Notes: generated from the letters alone by a model not told the origin. A DNA stretch of 64,000 nucleotides from Luteimicrobium sp049844995 (GCF_049844995.1 NZ_JBNCMC010000003.1:186001-250000), one strand, 5' to 3'. Shown: positions 15,262 to 24,412, counted from the stretch's first letter. Numbers and translations are program-made.

Positions 15262-16494
15262 GTGGCGTCCACACGCAACGAACCCAACAAGACAGCGATC
15301 TACGCGACCGCGCTCACGGCGTTCTTCGCGATCGCCGGCATCGCGATCGTCGACCCGATCCTCCCCGTCATCGGCGCCGACCTCGGCGCGTCGACCTGGC
15401 AGATCGAGCTGCTGTTCACCGCGTACATCGCCCTCATGGCGATCGGCATGATCCCCGCCGTCATGGCGACGGGGAGGTTCGGCTACAAGAAGATCCTCAT
15501 CACCGGCGTCAGCACCGTCGGCGTGGCGGCGATCCTCGCCGGGTTCAGCCAGAACATCGCCCAGCTCGCCGTGCTCCGCGCCTTCTGGGGCCTCGGCAAC
15601 GCGATGTTCTTCGCGACCGCGATGGTGCTGCTCGTCTCGCTCGCGAAGGACCGCAACTGGGTCGTCGAGCTGTTCGAGACCTGCGTGGGCCTCGGCTTCG
15701 CCGTCGGCCCGCTGCTCGGCGGCCTGCTCGGCCAGATCAAGTGGCGCGTGCCGTTCCTCGCGTGCGGCCTCTTCATGATCATCGCGCTCGTCGTGTCCGC
15801 GTCGCGCCTCAAGGACCCGGCCGAGAAGCCCGCACCGCTGCGCCTCGGCTCGATCTTCAAGCTCTACGGCAAGCCCGCGTTCCTCGTGCTGTGCGTCATC
15901 ACCGCGGCGTACAACTACGTGTTCTTCGTCGTCCTCGGCTACACGCCGGTCTTCCTCGACCTCGGCGTCGTCGCGCTCGGCTTCGTCTTCACGGGCTGGG
16001 GCATCGGCCTCGCGTTCGGCATCCTCGTCGTCGGGCACAAGCTGGCCCACAAGATCGGCGCCGTGCAGACGATCTTCGTCGCGATCCTCGGCGTGCTGGT
16101 CTCCGTGATCATCTTCGCGCTGCACCCGTCGACGCCGTGGATGGTCGTCGTCCTCGTCTTCGCGGGCATCTGCATGGGCATCATGAACGCCAACCTCACC
16201 GACATGTCGCTCGCCCTCGGCTCGCAGGACCGCCGCGTCACCACCGGCGCGTTCAACCTGGTCCGCTGGGGCTTCGCCGCCCCCGCGCCCGTCATCGCCG
16301 GGCTCATCTCGAAGAACCACGCCTCCGCCCCGTTCTGGGTCGGCGCCGCGGTGCTCGCCGTCGGGATCGTCGTGTTCCTCGCCGCCGGGCACGTCATGGC
16401 GCGCGGCATGAGCGAGCGGTTCCTCTGGGCCAGGTGGAACGCGGCCGCCCGCGTCGAGGAGGGCACGCCCGAGGAGATCCTCGGCGAGGTCTGA
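15262..16494 (+). CDS. MFS transporter (12-TM, drug:H+ antiporter-1 type)
   Basis: A 410-aa polytopic protein with a typical first helix (AIYATALTAFFAIAGIAIVDPILPVIGADL), the loop 2-3 basic motif (GRFGYKKIL), and about twelve membrane segments. Such proteins export small toxic molecules in exchange for protons. The GTG start has AAGGAG ten bases upstream. It is divergent from and probably repressed by the MarR gene. The substrate is unknown. Confidence 0.85.
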   Translation: MASTRNEPNKTAIYATALTAFFAIAGIAIVDPILPVIGADLGASTWQIELLFTAYIALMAIGMIPAVMATGRFGYKKILITGVSTVGVAAILAGFSQNIAQLAVLRAFWGLGNAMFFATAMVLLVSLAKDRNWVVELFETCVGLGFAVGPLLGGLLGQIKWRVPFLACGLFMIIALVVSASRLKDPAEKPAPLRLGSIFKLYGKPAFLVLCVITAAYNYVFFVVLGYTPVFLDLGVVALGFVFTGWGIGLAFGILVVGHKLAHKIGAVQTIFVAILGVLVSVIIFALHPSTPWMVVVLVFAGICMGIMNANLTDMSLALGSQDRRVTTGAFNLVRWGFAAPAPVIAGLISKNHASAPFWVGAAVLAVGIVVFLAAGHVMARGMSERFLWARWNAAARVEEGTPEEILGEV

Positions 16495-16901
16495 CCCCCC
16501 CGGACCGGTTCGTCCGGGGCGTCGACGGGGACGCGCCGGACGAGCCGAACCACCTCGCCGCGGCGACGTTCGGTTCGCCCATGGTGACGTCGTGCGCGCG
16601 TGGTCGGGTCCGCGGGCGGGCTCGGACAGGCGGTTCGGACTGCGTCGCCTTCAGGCCCCTGGGGGCCTTCCGGCCCCTTGACGTCCTTCACCACCTGCCC
16701 GCACCCACCCGCTCCCGCCGTCGCCTCGCCTCGCGGCCTCTCCGCGCCGTCGTCGAGCAAGAGCCTTCGCCGCCGAGCAAGCACCGAACCGCTGCTTGCT
16801 CGACGCCGGCCCCGCTTGCTCGGCGTACGACCCACCGAGAGCCCGCGCCCGGTTCGGGCTACCACCCCCGTGTCGCCGAACGCAGCGTCACCGTCGGCGA
16901 A
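16495..16901. other. Intergenic region with GAGCAAGC hairpins; no gene seen
   Basis: No convincing coding frame. Around 16771-16825 CGCCGAGCAAGC (16771-16782) can pair with GCTTGCTCGGCG (16814-16825), with a third inverted GCTTGCTCG at 16794-16802 offering an alternative pairing. It lies between convergent MFS and ABC genes. Confidence 0.6.
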
Positions 16902-16945
16902 CACGGAAGGGCCCCGCGGTCCGACGACCGCGGGGCCCTTCCGTG
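16902..16945. terminator. Strong bidirectional terminator
   Basis: A 19-bp perfect stem (16902-16920 against 16927-16945) with a 6-base loop CCGACG, placed 9 bases from the stop of the leftward ABC permease gene and downstream of the rightward MFS gene. Confidence 0.85.
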
Positions 16946-16954
16946 GAGCACGTG

Positions 16955-17782
16955 TCAGGCGTCGCGCTTCTTGGCGAGGAAGACGCCGATGCCGAACAGC
17001 ACCACGCCCCAGGCCACCATCACGAGGAAGCCGGGCCACGGGGCCGGGCCCTGGGACGGGTCGATCGTCAGGAGGTTCTGGCCGGCCTGCGACGGCAGGT
17101 AGTCCGCGATGTTGTTGAGCCAGTGCACCGGGATGTTGGCCAGGATCGGACCCACCACGAGCACCAGGCCGATGACGGCGAAGATCGCTCCCGCCGAGCT
17201 CCGGATCAGGATGCCGAACGCGAGCGCGAGCAGCGCCGTCGCGGCGAGGTAGAGCGGCACGCCGATGACGACGCGCAGGATGTCGTCGTTGCCGAGGTCG
17301 AGGGCCCACGGCTTGCCCGAGAAGAACGGCGTCACGACGGCCACGGCGACGAGCGTCGAGACAGCGGCGACGACGAAGCTCGCGACGATCACGACGACGG
17401 CCTTCGCGATCAGGGCGGGCGTGCGGGTCGGCACGGCCGAGAACGTCGAGCGGATCATGCCGGTGGAGTACTCGCCGGTGATCGTGAGCGCACCGAGGAC
17501 CGCGAGGACGAGCTGGCCGAAGCCGGTCCCGGCCACGAGCGGGGTGGTCGCGATGTCGGCGTTCTCGAAGCCGGGGCCCGCGTCGGGTGTCCCGGTCGTG
17601 CCGGCGACGAGCAGGGCCAGCCCGACGAGGACCACGAACGTCGCACCGAGCGTCCAGACGGTCGAGCGCACGGTCCGGAACTTGATCCACTCGGACTGGA
17701 CGACGCGTCCGAACGTCACGTGGTAGGTCGAGGGCGAGAGCGTGCCCGCGGCGGGGCTCGTGGGCAGGGCGGTGGCGGTCAT
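16955..17782 (-). CDS. ABC-2 type transporter permease
   Basis: A 275-aa protein with about six membrane segments and the start TFGRVVQSEWIKFRTVRSTVWTL, typical of actinobacterial ABC-2 permeases. The extracellular loop with TGEYSTGMIRSTFSAVPTR is a family hallmark. It pairs with the ATPase encoded just upstream, whose stop overlaps its ATG by 4 bp (ATGA). Such pairs export lipids, peptides or antibiotics; the substrate is unknown. Confidence 0.9.
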   Translation of the reverse strand: MTATALPTSPAAGTLSPSTYHVTFGRVVQSEWIKFRTVRSTVWTLGATFVVLVGLALLVAGTTGTPDAGPGFENADIATTPLVAGTGFGQLVLAVLGALTITGEYSTGMIRSTFSAVPTRTPALIAKAVVVIVASFVVAAVSTLVAVAVVTPFFSGKPWALDLGNDDILRVVIGVPLYLAATALLALAFGILIRSSAGAIFAVIGLVLVVGPILANIPVHWLNNIADYLPSQAGQNLLTIDPSQGPAPWPGFLVMVAWGVVLFGIGVFLAKKRDA

Positions 17783-18759
17783 CGCGTGGCTCCTTCCGTG
17801 GTCGGGGCAGGCTGGCCGGCGGCCTGGGCGGCGCCGTCGGGAGCGCCCTCGTGACCGGTGGTGGCGTGGTACTCGACCGACTCCGCGGTGAGCTCCATGT
17901 ACGCCTGCTCGAGGGTCGAGGTCACGGGCGTGAGCTCGTGCAGGACGATCCCGTTGGCGGCGGCGGCCTCGCCGATGCTGACCGCGTCCGAGCCCGACAC
18001 GTCGAGGAGCCCGGGCTCGCTGCTGGTGACCGTGACGCCGTCGCGGGTCACGAGCTCGGCGAGCTGCGCGGCCTGCGGGGAGCGCACCTTCACGGACTTC
18101 GTCGACGAGCCGTCGACGAACTCCTGCACGGACGCGTCGGCGAGGATCTTGCCGCGGCCGATGACGAGGACGCGGTCCGCGGTCTGCGCGACCTCGGACA
18201 TGAGGTGGCTCGACAGGAACACCGTCCGGCCCTCGGACGCGAGGAACCGCGCGAGGTTGCGGACCCACAGGACGCCCTCGGGGTCGAGGCCGTTGACGGG
18301 CTCGTCGAGGATGAGGGTCTTCGGGTCGCCGAGGAGGGCCACGGCGATGCCGAGCCGCTGCCCCATGCCGAGCGAGAACCCGCCGACGCGCTTCTTGGCG
18401 ACGGACTGCAGGCCCGTCATCTCGACGACCTCGCCGACCCGCGAGGTGGGGATGCCGTGCGTCGCGGCGAGCGCGCGCAGGTGGTTGTAGGCGGACCGGC
18501 CGGTGTGCACGGCCTTCGCCTCGAGCAGTGCGCCCACCTCGGTGAGGGGGGAGCGGTGCTGCGCGTAGGGCTTGCCGTTGACGGTCACGGTCCCGGCGGT
18601 CGGACGGTCGAGGCCCATGATCATGCGCATGGTGGTCGACTTCCCGGCGCCGTTCGGGCCGAGGAAGCCCGTCACGGTTCCCGGTCGTACGGTGAACGAG
18701 ATGCCGTCCACAGCGGTCTTCGGCCCGTACCGCTTGGTCAGGCCATGAGCTTCGATCAT
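17779..18759 (-). CDS. ABC transporter ATP-binding protein
   Basis: A 326-aa ATPase of the BcrA/DrrA type. Walker A GPNGAGKST lies at residues ~34-42, signature FSLGMGQRLG (a variant of LSGGQ) at ~130, Walker B LILDEPVNGLD just after, then the switch His in LSSHLMSEV. The C-terminal ~100 residues are the accessory domain common in DrrA-like proteins. ATG 18759 is chosen over an upstream in-frame start because the protein then begins MIEAHGLTKRYG. It forms a two-gene exporter with the permease. Confidence 0.95.
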   Translation of the reverse strand: MIEAHGLTKRYGPKTAVDGISFTVRPGTVTGFLGPNGAGKSTTMRMIMGLDRPTAGTVTVNGKPYAQHRSPLTEVGALLEAKAVHTGRSAYNHLRALAATHGIPTSRVGEVVEMTGLQSVAKKRVGGFSLGMGQRLGIAVALLGDPKTLILDEPVNGLDPEGVLWVRNLARFLASEGRTVFLSSHLMSEVAQTADRVLVIGRGKILADASVQEFVDGSSTKSVKVRSPQAAQLAELVTRDGVTVTSSEPGLLDVSGSDAVSIGEAAAANGIVLHELTPVTSTLEQAYMELTAESVEYHATTGHEGAPDGAAQAAGQPAPTTEGATR

Positions 18760-19004
18760 GGGTGTCCTGTCTGTGTCGTTCGAGTCTGTGTGGTTCGGGT
18801 GGCGGGCAGAGCGCCGCGGCCCGGGTCCGAGCCTAGACACTCGGCACCCGCTCGGGGGGTGCCATCTGTCATGTCCAGGGTCCGATCGGGGTAGTCCCTG
18901 GTCCTGACGGCCGGGGGCCGCCCGGCCCTGTCGTGGTGTCGTCCCGTCCGAATAGGATGGGCGGTACCGCTCCGGAGGGCATCCGGAACGACCCAGGAGG
19001 ACAC

Positions 19005-19817
19005 GTGGCCAACCCGTACTTCGACAAGAACCCCGCCTTCAACGCGCGCGGAGGAGCGGTGCCGTCCGTTCCGGGACAGCAGACGACGACGGCGCCCGGC
19101 ACCGTGGACGCGGCGACCCTGCAGGCGATGTACCAGGCGCCGTCGGCGACGGCCACGCAGACCGGCCGGATGACGTACGACGACGTCATCGTGCGGACGG
19201 GTTCGCTGCTCGCCGTGCTCGTGGCCGTGGGCGCCGTGACGTACGCGATCACGCCGCAGGCGCCGTGGGTGTGGGTCGTCGGGATGTTCGTGGGCCTCGG
19301 GCTCGGCCTGGCCAACGCGTTCAAGCGCGTTCCCAGCCCCGCGCTGATCCTCGCCTACGGCGTGGCGGAGGGCGCGTTCCTCGGCGGGATCAGCCGCATG
19401 TACGAGGACTTCTACGACGGCGTCGTCCTCCAGGCCGTCCTCGCGACCATCGCGACGTTCGCGGCCACCCTCATCCTGTTCCGCTCGGGCAAGGTCCGCG
19501 TCACCCCCAAGTTCACGCGCTGGCTGCTCGTCGCGATGGGCGGCTACCTGATCTTCTCGCTGGTCAACCTGGTGCTCGTCTGGACGGGCGTGCTCGGTGG
19601 CTGGGGTCTGCGCGGTGGCCCGCTCGGCGTCGTCATCGGCATCGCCGCGGTCGCGATGGCGGCCGCCTCCCTGCTGATCGACTTCGACTCCATCAAGCGC
19701 GGGGTCGAGCGCGGCGTGCCGGCGCGCTTCGCGTGGTCGGCCGCGTTCGGGCTCACCGTCACGCTCGTCTGGCTCTACGTCGAGTTCCTGCGGCTCCTGT
19801 CGATCCTGCGCAACTGA
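19005..19817 (+). CDS. Bax inhibitor-1/YccA family membrane protein
   Basis: A 270-aa protein: a ~70-residue soluble Gln/Thr/Ala-rich N-terminus (ANPYFDKNPAFNARG and on), then seven hydrophobic segments, including a YGVAEGAFLGGISRMYE loop and the C-terminal LLIDFDSIKRGVERG segment with the acidic pair characteristic of BI-1 proteins. Bacterial members are pH-sensitive calcium leak channels (BsYetJ type). GTG 19005 follows AGGAGG. It is a single gene. Confidence 0.9.
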   Translation: MANPYFDKNPAFNARGGAVPSVPGQQTTTAPGTVDAATLQAMYQAPSATATQTGRMTYDDVIVRTGSLLAVLVAVGAVTYAITPQAPWVWVVGMFVGLGLGLANAFKRVPSPALILAYGVAEGAFLGGISRMYEDFYDGVVLQAVLATIATFAATLILFRSGKVRVTPKFTRWLLVAMGGYLIFSLVNLVLVWTGVLGGWGLRGGPLGVVIGIAAVAMAAASLLIDFDSIKRGVERGVPARFAWSAAFGLTVTLVWLYVEFLRLLSILRN

Positions 19818-19883
19818 CCGCGCTGACGGCGTCGGGGCGTGCCGCATGAACGGCGCGTCCCGCAGGCGTCCCCGGTCCATGCC

Positions 19884-20522
19884 TCAGCTCTCGAGGCCCA
19901 GGTCGGGGGCGGTCATGTCGCCGGTGCGGGGCACACCGTCGGCGAGCCCGTACCGCAGCATCACCCCACCCTTCTCGCCCGCCGCGGGAGGCTCGAGGAG
20001 CGTGAGGTTCGTCGGCACGGCGCCTCCCTCGAACACCTTCTTCCCGACGCCGAGCACGATCGGGTGCACCAGGAGGTCGATGCGGTCGTAGAGCCGCTCG
20101 CGGAGCAGGGTCTGCACCAGGTCGAGGCTCCCCACGACGTGGACGTGCTCGTGCCGTTCGCGCACCTCCCGCACGGCGGCAGGCAGGTCGGGCCCGAGCA
20201 GGACCGAGCCCTCCCAGGGGAGCTCGGGTGCGCCCCGCGACGCGACGTACTTGGGGATGCTGTTGAACAGCGGGGCGAACCCGCCGCCCTCCTCCTCGCC
20301 GACGTGCGGCCAGTAGGCAGCGAAGATGTCGTACGTCCGGCGCCCGAGGAGCAGCGCGTCCGTGCCGTCGTAGGCCTCGGCGATCTGGGCGCCCGAGGTC
20401 TCGTCGAGCAGCGGGGCCTGCCAGCCGCCGAAGGGGAACCCCTCGGGGTCCTCCTCGGGGCCGCCGGGCGCCTGCGCGACGAGGTCGAGGGTCGTGAACA
20501 GCTCGATGTGGATCAGGCCCAT
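19884..20522 (-). CDS. Dihydrofolate reductase-like (RibD C-terminal domain) protein
   Basis: A 212-aa protein with the DHFR/RibD-C pattern: LLLGRRTYDIFAAYWP, then VVGSLDLVQTLL and RIDLLVHPIVLGVGKKVF. It is related to but clearly different from the reductase at 6170-6778. It is probably an NADPH-dependent reductase of unknown substrate. The ATG follows GGAGG. It converges on the Bax-inhibitor gene and lies downstream of the flavinylation operon, 82 bp from apbE, and is probably separate. Confidence 0.8.
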   Translation of the reverse strand: MGLIHIELFTTLDLVAQAPGGPEEDPEGFPFGGWQAPLLDETSGAQIAEAYDGTDALLLGRRTYDIFAAYWPHVGEEEGGGFAPLFNSIPKYVASRGAPELPWEGSVLLGPDLPAAVREVRERHEHVHVVGSLDLVQTLLRERLYDRIDLLVHPIVLGVGKKVFEGGAVPTNLTLLEPPAAGEKGGVMLRYGLADGVPRTGDMTAPDLGLES

Positions 20523-20603
20523 GGTGTCCTCCGTGTGATGTCGTCGTCACCGGGAAGACCCGCGGCCGAGGGCGGACTCATCGGCCGCCCGCCGTCCGGA
20601 ACC

Positions 20604-21401
20604 TCAGACCGCGCTCGCGGCCCCGCCGAACGTCGTGGCCACCCCGTCCGCGCGCACGACGACGCCCACCCGGCCGGGGCGTCCGGCGAGCCACGGCAGG
20701 GCGTCGTCGCCGAGCACGAACGCCGTCGTCGCGTCGATGTCCGCCCAGGTCAGGTCGGGTCCGACGACGGTGACCGACGCGAGCACGGTCGGGACCTCGC
20801 CCGTGCGCGGGTCGACGATGTGCGCGCCGCGGTGTGCGAGGCCGGACGTCGCGACGGCGCCGTCGCGGACGGGCACCACCGCGACGACGCGGGCAGGGTC
20901 GTGCGGGTCCTCGACGCCGATCCGCCAGCCCGGCGAGCCGTCGGCGCGCGTGCGGCACGCGAGGTCGCCGCCCGCGGACAGGCACACGTCAGTGCCGTCG
21001 AGGTCGTCGAACGCCCGGAGTGCGCGCTCCACCGCCCAGCCCTTGACGACGCCGCTCGGGTCGAGGACGACGGCACCGTCGGGTCCGGGGCGGTGCACGT
21101 CGAACGCCCCGCCCGAACCGACCCGGGCGGCCTCGCCGAGGGCCAGGACCTCGCGGACCTCCGGCGGGCAGTCGTCGGGCCCGACCTCGTCCCGACCCAG
21201 CCGGCTCACCCAGGAGCCGGCCCGGTACGTGCTGAAGACGGCGTCCACCCGGCGCAGCTCGGCCAGCGCGGACTCCCAGGCGGCGTCCGCGCGCGGGCCG
21301 ACCGCGTGGCGGCCGCGCAGCGCGAGGCTGACCGGCATCCCCATGACGTGCTCGACGCGCCGGGCCGTCGGGACGGCGGGGCCCGCGGGCGTGGCGCTCA
21401 C
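20604..21401 (-). CDS. apbE: FAD:protein FMN transferase
   Basis: A 265-aa ApbE-family protein that covalently attaches FMN from FAD to a threonine of a target protein. Family features are VEHVMGMPVSLAL at the start, DAVFSTYRAGSWVSRL, GGAFDVHRPG, LDPSGVVKGWAVERA, SAGGDLACR, and the late metal-binding TWADIDATTAF. No clear signal peptide is seen, so the location of the reaction is uncertain. It starts with GTG 2 bp after the FMN-binding gene and completes a three-gene operon with it and the ferric-reductase-like gene. Confidence 0.92.
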   Translation of the reverse strand: MSATPAGPAVPTARRVEHVMGMPVSLALRGRHAVGPRADAAWESALAELRRVDAVFSTYRAGSWVSRLGRDEVGPDDCPPEVREVLALGEAARVGSGGAFDVHRPGPDGAVVLDPSGVVKGWAVERALRAFDDLDGTDVCLSAGGDLACRTRADGSPGWRIGVEDPHDPARVVAVVPVRDGAVATSGLAHRGAHIVDPRTGEVPTVLASVTVVGPDLTWADIDATTAFVLGDDALPWLAGRPGRVGVVVRADGVATTFGGAASAV

Positions 21402-21403
21402 CG

Positions 21404-21925
21404 TCAGATCCCCGCCTTGTCGAGGGCGCTCTGCAGGGAGCTCACGTAGCCCTGGCTCGTCACCGTCGCGCCCGAGACCATGTCGATGTTCGCGCTCTGC
21501 GCCGACAGCGCCTCCTGACGCAGGATCGGCAGCGCGTACGCGTTGATCTGCTGGTCGCGGCCGTTGCCGTTCGGCTGCTGGAGCACCGTGACCTCGGTGA
21601 CCTTCCCGCCCGCGACGGTGACCGACACCTGGACGGGACCCCACTGCGTCTGGGCGGTGTCGCCGTCGACGGTCTTCGCGGAGCTCGACGAGCCCGACGA
21701 GCCGGACGAGCCGCTGCCCGAGCCCGAGTCCGACCCGGACGACGCCGACCCCGACGAGCCTGAGCTCGACGACCCGGAGCCGGACCCCGAGTCGGCGGTC
21801 CCGGCCTGCGCGACGACGGACGACTCGCTCCCCAGCGGCACGCGGCTGCTGGTGGAGGTGTGGTAGCTGAGGAGCAGCACGAGGACGGTCAGCGTCGACA
21901 TGCTCCACAAGAGGATGCGCTTCAC
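21404..21925 (-). CDS. Membrane-anchored FMN-binding protein (flavinylation target)
   Basis: A 173-aa protein: an N-terminal membrane anchor (residues ~4-21), a ~35-residue Ser/Gly linker (about 46-82) and an FMN-binding domain from ~85. The motif SGATVTS at 151-157 matches the S(G/A)ATx(S/T) site where ApbE attaches FMN, predicting Thr154 as the attachment point. The flavin would sit outside the membrane and take electrons from the ferric-reductase-like partner. GTG 21925 lies 4 bases after that gene's stop. The Ser/Gly tract probably acts as a flexible tether. Confidence 0.92.
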   Translation of the reverse strand: MKRILLWSMSTLTVLVLLLSYHTSTSSRVPLGSESSVVAQAGTADSGSGSGSSSSGSSGSASSGSDSGSGSGSSGSSGSSSSAKTVDGDTAQTQWGPVQVSVTVAGGKVTEVTVLQQPNGNGRDQQINAYALPILRQEALSAQSANIDMVSGATVTSQGYVSSLQSALDKAGI

Positions 21926-21929
21926 GGTG

Positions 21930-23378
21930 TCACCACTCAAAGGTCTCGAGGTGGAGCCGGTCGGCCGGGAGCCCGGCGTCGGCGAGGGTGCGGGTCACGA
22001 GGGCGGTCCACCCGGGCGGCCCGCAGACGTACACGTCGCGCTCGGCGACGTCGGGCACCCAGTAGGTGAGGGCGGCGAGGTCGTCCGCCGGCCCGACGCC
22101 GTCGCCGAGCCACGAGCCGGCGGCGCGGCGCCGGCCGGGGAGCCGGAGGACGGTGAGCCCGCGCCGCGCGTGGAGGTCCTGCAGCTCAGCGGTGAACAGG
22201 GGCTCGCGGGTGTACCGCTCGAGGTAGACGGCCTCGCCGGGCGCGTAGTCGAGGCCCTCGGCGAGGGCGCGCAACGGCGTCACGCCGACGCCCGCCCCGA
22301 TCAGCAGCACCCCGCGCCGCGACCGGGCCCGGTGCGTGAGCCGCCCGTACGGGCCCTCGACGAGGACCCGGGTCCCGGGCGTCAGCGCCCCGACGGCGGC
22401 GCTCCCGTCGCCCGAGGCGGCGACCGTGATCCGCAGGCCTGCTCCGTCGGGCGCGGCTGACAGCGAGTACGGGTTGCCGCGCGTCCAGCCCTTCCCGGCG
22501 AGGAAGCGGAAGGTGAAGAACTGGCCGGCGTCGGCGCGGAGGAGGTCGAGGCGCTCGCCGCCCAGGTGCACCGACCAGGTGCCGGCCGCCTCGGGGACGA
22601 CGGCCGTCACGTGCAGCCGGGTCCGCAGGTTGAGCGCGACGGGCCGGCCGACCCGCCACACCAGGACCGCGCCGATCGCGACGCCCCAGACGGTCCACCA
22701 GAACACGGTCCGCGCGGTGGACGCCGTGAGGTCCTCGCCGGTCCAGAGCTGGTGGGGGAGCGCGAGCGCGACGCCCAGGTACGCGTACAGGTGCAGGAGG
22801 TGCCAGGACTCGTACCGCAGCCGCCGACGCGCGGCCCGCAGGCTGGTCACGACGACCATCACCAGGCACGCGAACCCAGCGACGGCGAGGAGCATGCCGG
22901 GCTCGTGGACGGAGAGGTCCCACAGCTCCCCGGGCCAGCGCAGCGCCGACCCGGCCGCGTACCCCCAGGTGACGATGACGACGTGCGCCAGCATCAGGTT
23001 GAACGACGTGAGCCCGAGGACGCGGTGGACCCGCGTGAGGCGGTCCTGGCCGTAGGCGCGCTCGAGGATCGGCAGCCGGGCCATGGCGACGACCTGCGCG
23101 AGCAGGAGGACGGACGCGCCGAGCCCGGCGAGGCGCCCGGCCGAGGTCAGCCCGCTCACCCACCCGCCGAGGTCCTGGACGCCGCCGTCCTCGACCCACC
23201 AGGCGGTGACGAGGAGCAGCGCGAGCCAGAGCAGGGCGCCCGCGCCGAGTCGGACGGCGGCGTCCGCCCGGGCGGCGCGGCCGAGGACCGGGGGTGCCGG
23301 GGGCAGAACGGCAGCGCCCGGTGCGGGGTGCGGCGCCGCGCCGTCGGCGTGGGGCACGCGGGCTGCGGTGCTGGTCAT
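21930..23378 (-). CDS. Ferric-reductase-like transmembrane flavoprotein
   Basis: A 482-aa protein. Six membrane helices lie in residues ~43-245, with paired histidines for two b-hemes (His118/His132 and His193-196/His209). They are followed by an FAD-binding domain (RGNPYSLSAAP) and an NAD(P)-binding domain (GAGVGVTPLRAL, VYVCGPPGW). The architecture is that of FRE/NOX-type reductases that carry cytosolic NAD(P)H electrons across the membrane. It is first of the operon with the FMN-binding protein and ApbE, so the likely acceptor is the covalent FMN outside. The ATG follows AGGAGG. Confidence 0.92.
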   Translation of the reverse strand: MTSTAARVPHADGAAPHPAPGAAVLPPAPPVLGRAARADAAVRLGAGALLWLALLLVTAWWVEDGGVQDLGGWVSGLTSAGRLAGLGASVLLLAQVVAMARLPILERAYGQDRLTRVHRVLGLTSFNLMLAHVVIVTWGYAAGSALRWPGELWDLSVHEPGMLLAVAGFACLVMVVVTSLRAARRRLRYESWHLLHLYAYLGVALALPHQLWTGEDLTASTARTVFWWTVWGVAIGAVLVWRVGRPVALNLRTRLHVTAVVPEAAGTWSVHLGGERLDLLRADAGQFFTFRFLAGKGWTRGNPYSLSAAPDGAGLRITVAASGDGSAAVGALTPGTRVLVEGPYGRLTHRARSRRGVLLIGAGVGVTPLRALAEGLDYAPGEAVYLERYTREPLFTAELQDLHARRGLTVLRLPGRRRAAGSWLGDGVGPADDLAALTYWVPDVAERDVYVCGPPGWTALVTRTLADAGLPADRLHLETFEW

Positions 23379-23494
23379 GGGGTCCTCCTGCGCGGTGCGA
23401 GGACTCCAGCGTGCGGCGCGGACCTCGGAGGGGGATCCGCCCCGGCTATGAGCTGGCTGGGACCCCGGTCAGGCCACCGGCAGGTAGGCCGGCC

Positions 23495-23788
23495 TCAGTC
23501 GATGCCCTCGACGATGCGGAAGTCGCGCTCGACGCCGTCGGAGAGGGCGGCCAGCGCCTCCTGGTACGCCTCGCTCTCGCGTGCGGCGACGGCCTGCTCG
23601 AAGCTGTCGAACTCGACGAGCACGGTGCGCTCGGCGATGCCGGCGTCGTACGCGGCGACCCGACCTCCCCGCACGACCGTCCGCCCGCCGCCGAGCCGGA
23701 CGGCCGCTCCTGCGAGCGCGTTGTAGGCGGCCAGCTTGTCCGGGTCCGAGACGCTGCGGTAGACGCTGACCCAGTAGCCCTTGGGCAC
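23495..23788 (-). CDS. DUF1330-family protein
   Basis: A 97-aa ferredoxin-like small protein: PKGYWVSVYRSVSDPDKLAAYNALAGAAV, a GGRTVVRGG turn, RTVLVEFDSFEQAVAARESEAYQEAL and a final RDFRIVEG. This is the DUF1330 pattern, related to dimeric alpha/beta-barrel proteins. The function is unknown. The GTG start is chosen because GGAGG lies five bases upstream. It is a single gene, divergent from the FKBP gene. Confidence 0.8.
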   Translation of the reverse strand: MPKGYWVSVYRSVSDPDKLAAYNALAGAAVRLGGGRTVVRGGRVAAYDAGIAERTVLVEFDSFEQAVAARESEAYQEALAALSDGVERDFRIVEGID

Positions 23789-23925
23789 GGAACCTCCAGT
23801 GGGGTGAGAGCCGACTCCACGATCGTCGGCCGCTCGCGGGCCGTGCCGCGGCGGGCACGGCTCAGCGAGGTCGGTCGACACCCTTTAGTGTGGGGTGTCT
23901 TTTCCGATCGAGAGGGGAACCCCCG

Positions 23926-24345
23926 ATGTCCGAGTCCTCGCAGTCGCCCGCGCTGCCTACCGCGTCCGGCTCGTTCGGCGACAAGCCGACCCTGGCCTTC
24001 CCGGACGGCGGTGCGCCCGAGGGGCTCCAGGTCCAGGTCCTCGAGCAGGGTGACGGCCCCGAGATCAGCAAGGGCGACACCATCGTCGTGCACTACCTCG
24101 GCCAGACCTGGGACGGGCACGTCTTCGACAACTCCTACGACCGCGGCGCGACGATCGACTTCCCGATCGGCGTCGGCATGGTCATCGGTGGCTGGGACCA
24201 GGGCCTCGTCGGGCAGAGCCTCGGCTCGCGCGTCCTGCTGTCGGTCCCGCCGGAGCACGGCTACGGCCAGCGCGGCGTCCCGCAGGCCGGCATCGGCGGC
24301 ACGGACACGCTCGTGTTCGTCGTCGACCTCGTCGACATCGCCTGA
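23926..24345 (+). CDS. FKBP-type peptidyl-prolyl cis-trans isomerase
   Basis: A 139-aa cytosolic FKBP that catalyses proline isomerisation in folding proteins. Core motifs are VHYLGQTWDGHVFDNSYDRG, GVGMVIGGWDQGLVGQ, VPPEHGYGQRG and TLVFVVDLVDI, so a full FKBP domain fills residues ~45-139 with a ~40-residue N-terminal extension. No signal peptide is seen. ATG 23926 has a GAGAGGGGA ribosome-binding region. It ends at a perfect 52-bp palindrome. Confidence 0.95.
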   Translation: MSESSQSPALPTASGSFGDKPTLAFPDGGAPEGLQVQVLEQGDGPEISKGDTIVVHYLGQTWDGHVFDNSYDRGATIDFPIGVGMVIGGWDQGLVGQSLGSRVLLSVPPEHGYGQRGVPQAGIGGTDTLVFVVDLVDIA

Positions 24346-24360
24346 GACTCTCCGCAGCAC

Positions 24361-24412
24361 CGAGCTGTCAGAAGCTCGTGAGGCTCGAGCCTCACGAGCT
24401 TCTGACAGCTCG
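24361..24412. terminator. Perfect 52-bp palindrome; terminator and TGTCAGAA repeat copy B
   Basis: 24361-24412 is an uninterrupted perfect palindrome centred on CTCGAG, containing TGTCAGAAGCTCGTGAG and its complement. It sits between convergent FKBP and MBL-hydrolase stops, so it probably ends both transcripts. The outer arms resemble repeat copies A (13.8 kb) and C (33.6 kb). Confidence 0.85.

Noticed and set aside
16495..16901. Possible small gene in the intergenic region
   Set aside because: Frames here are antisense or composed of hairpin repeats, without a ribosome-binding site or leaderless -10 box.
6170..20522. The two RibD-type reductases as tandem duplicates
   Set aside because: The 6170-6778 and 19884-20522 proteins share only the family pattern; they are too different to be a recent duplication.
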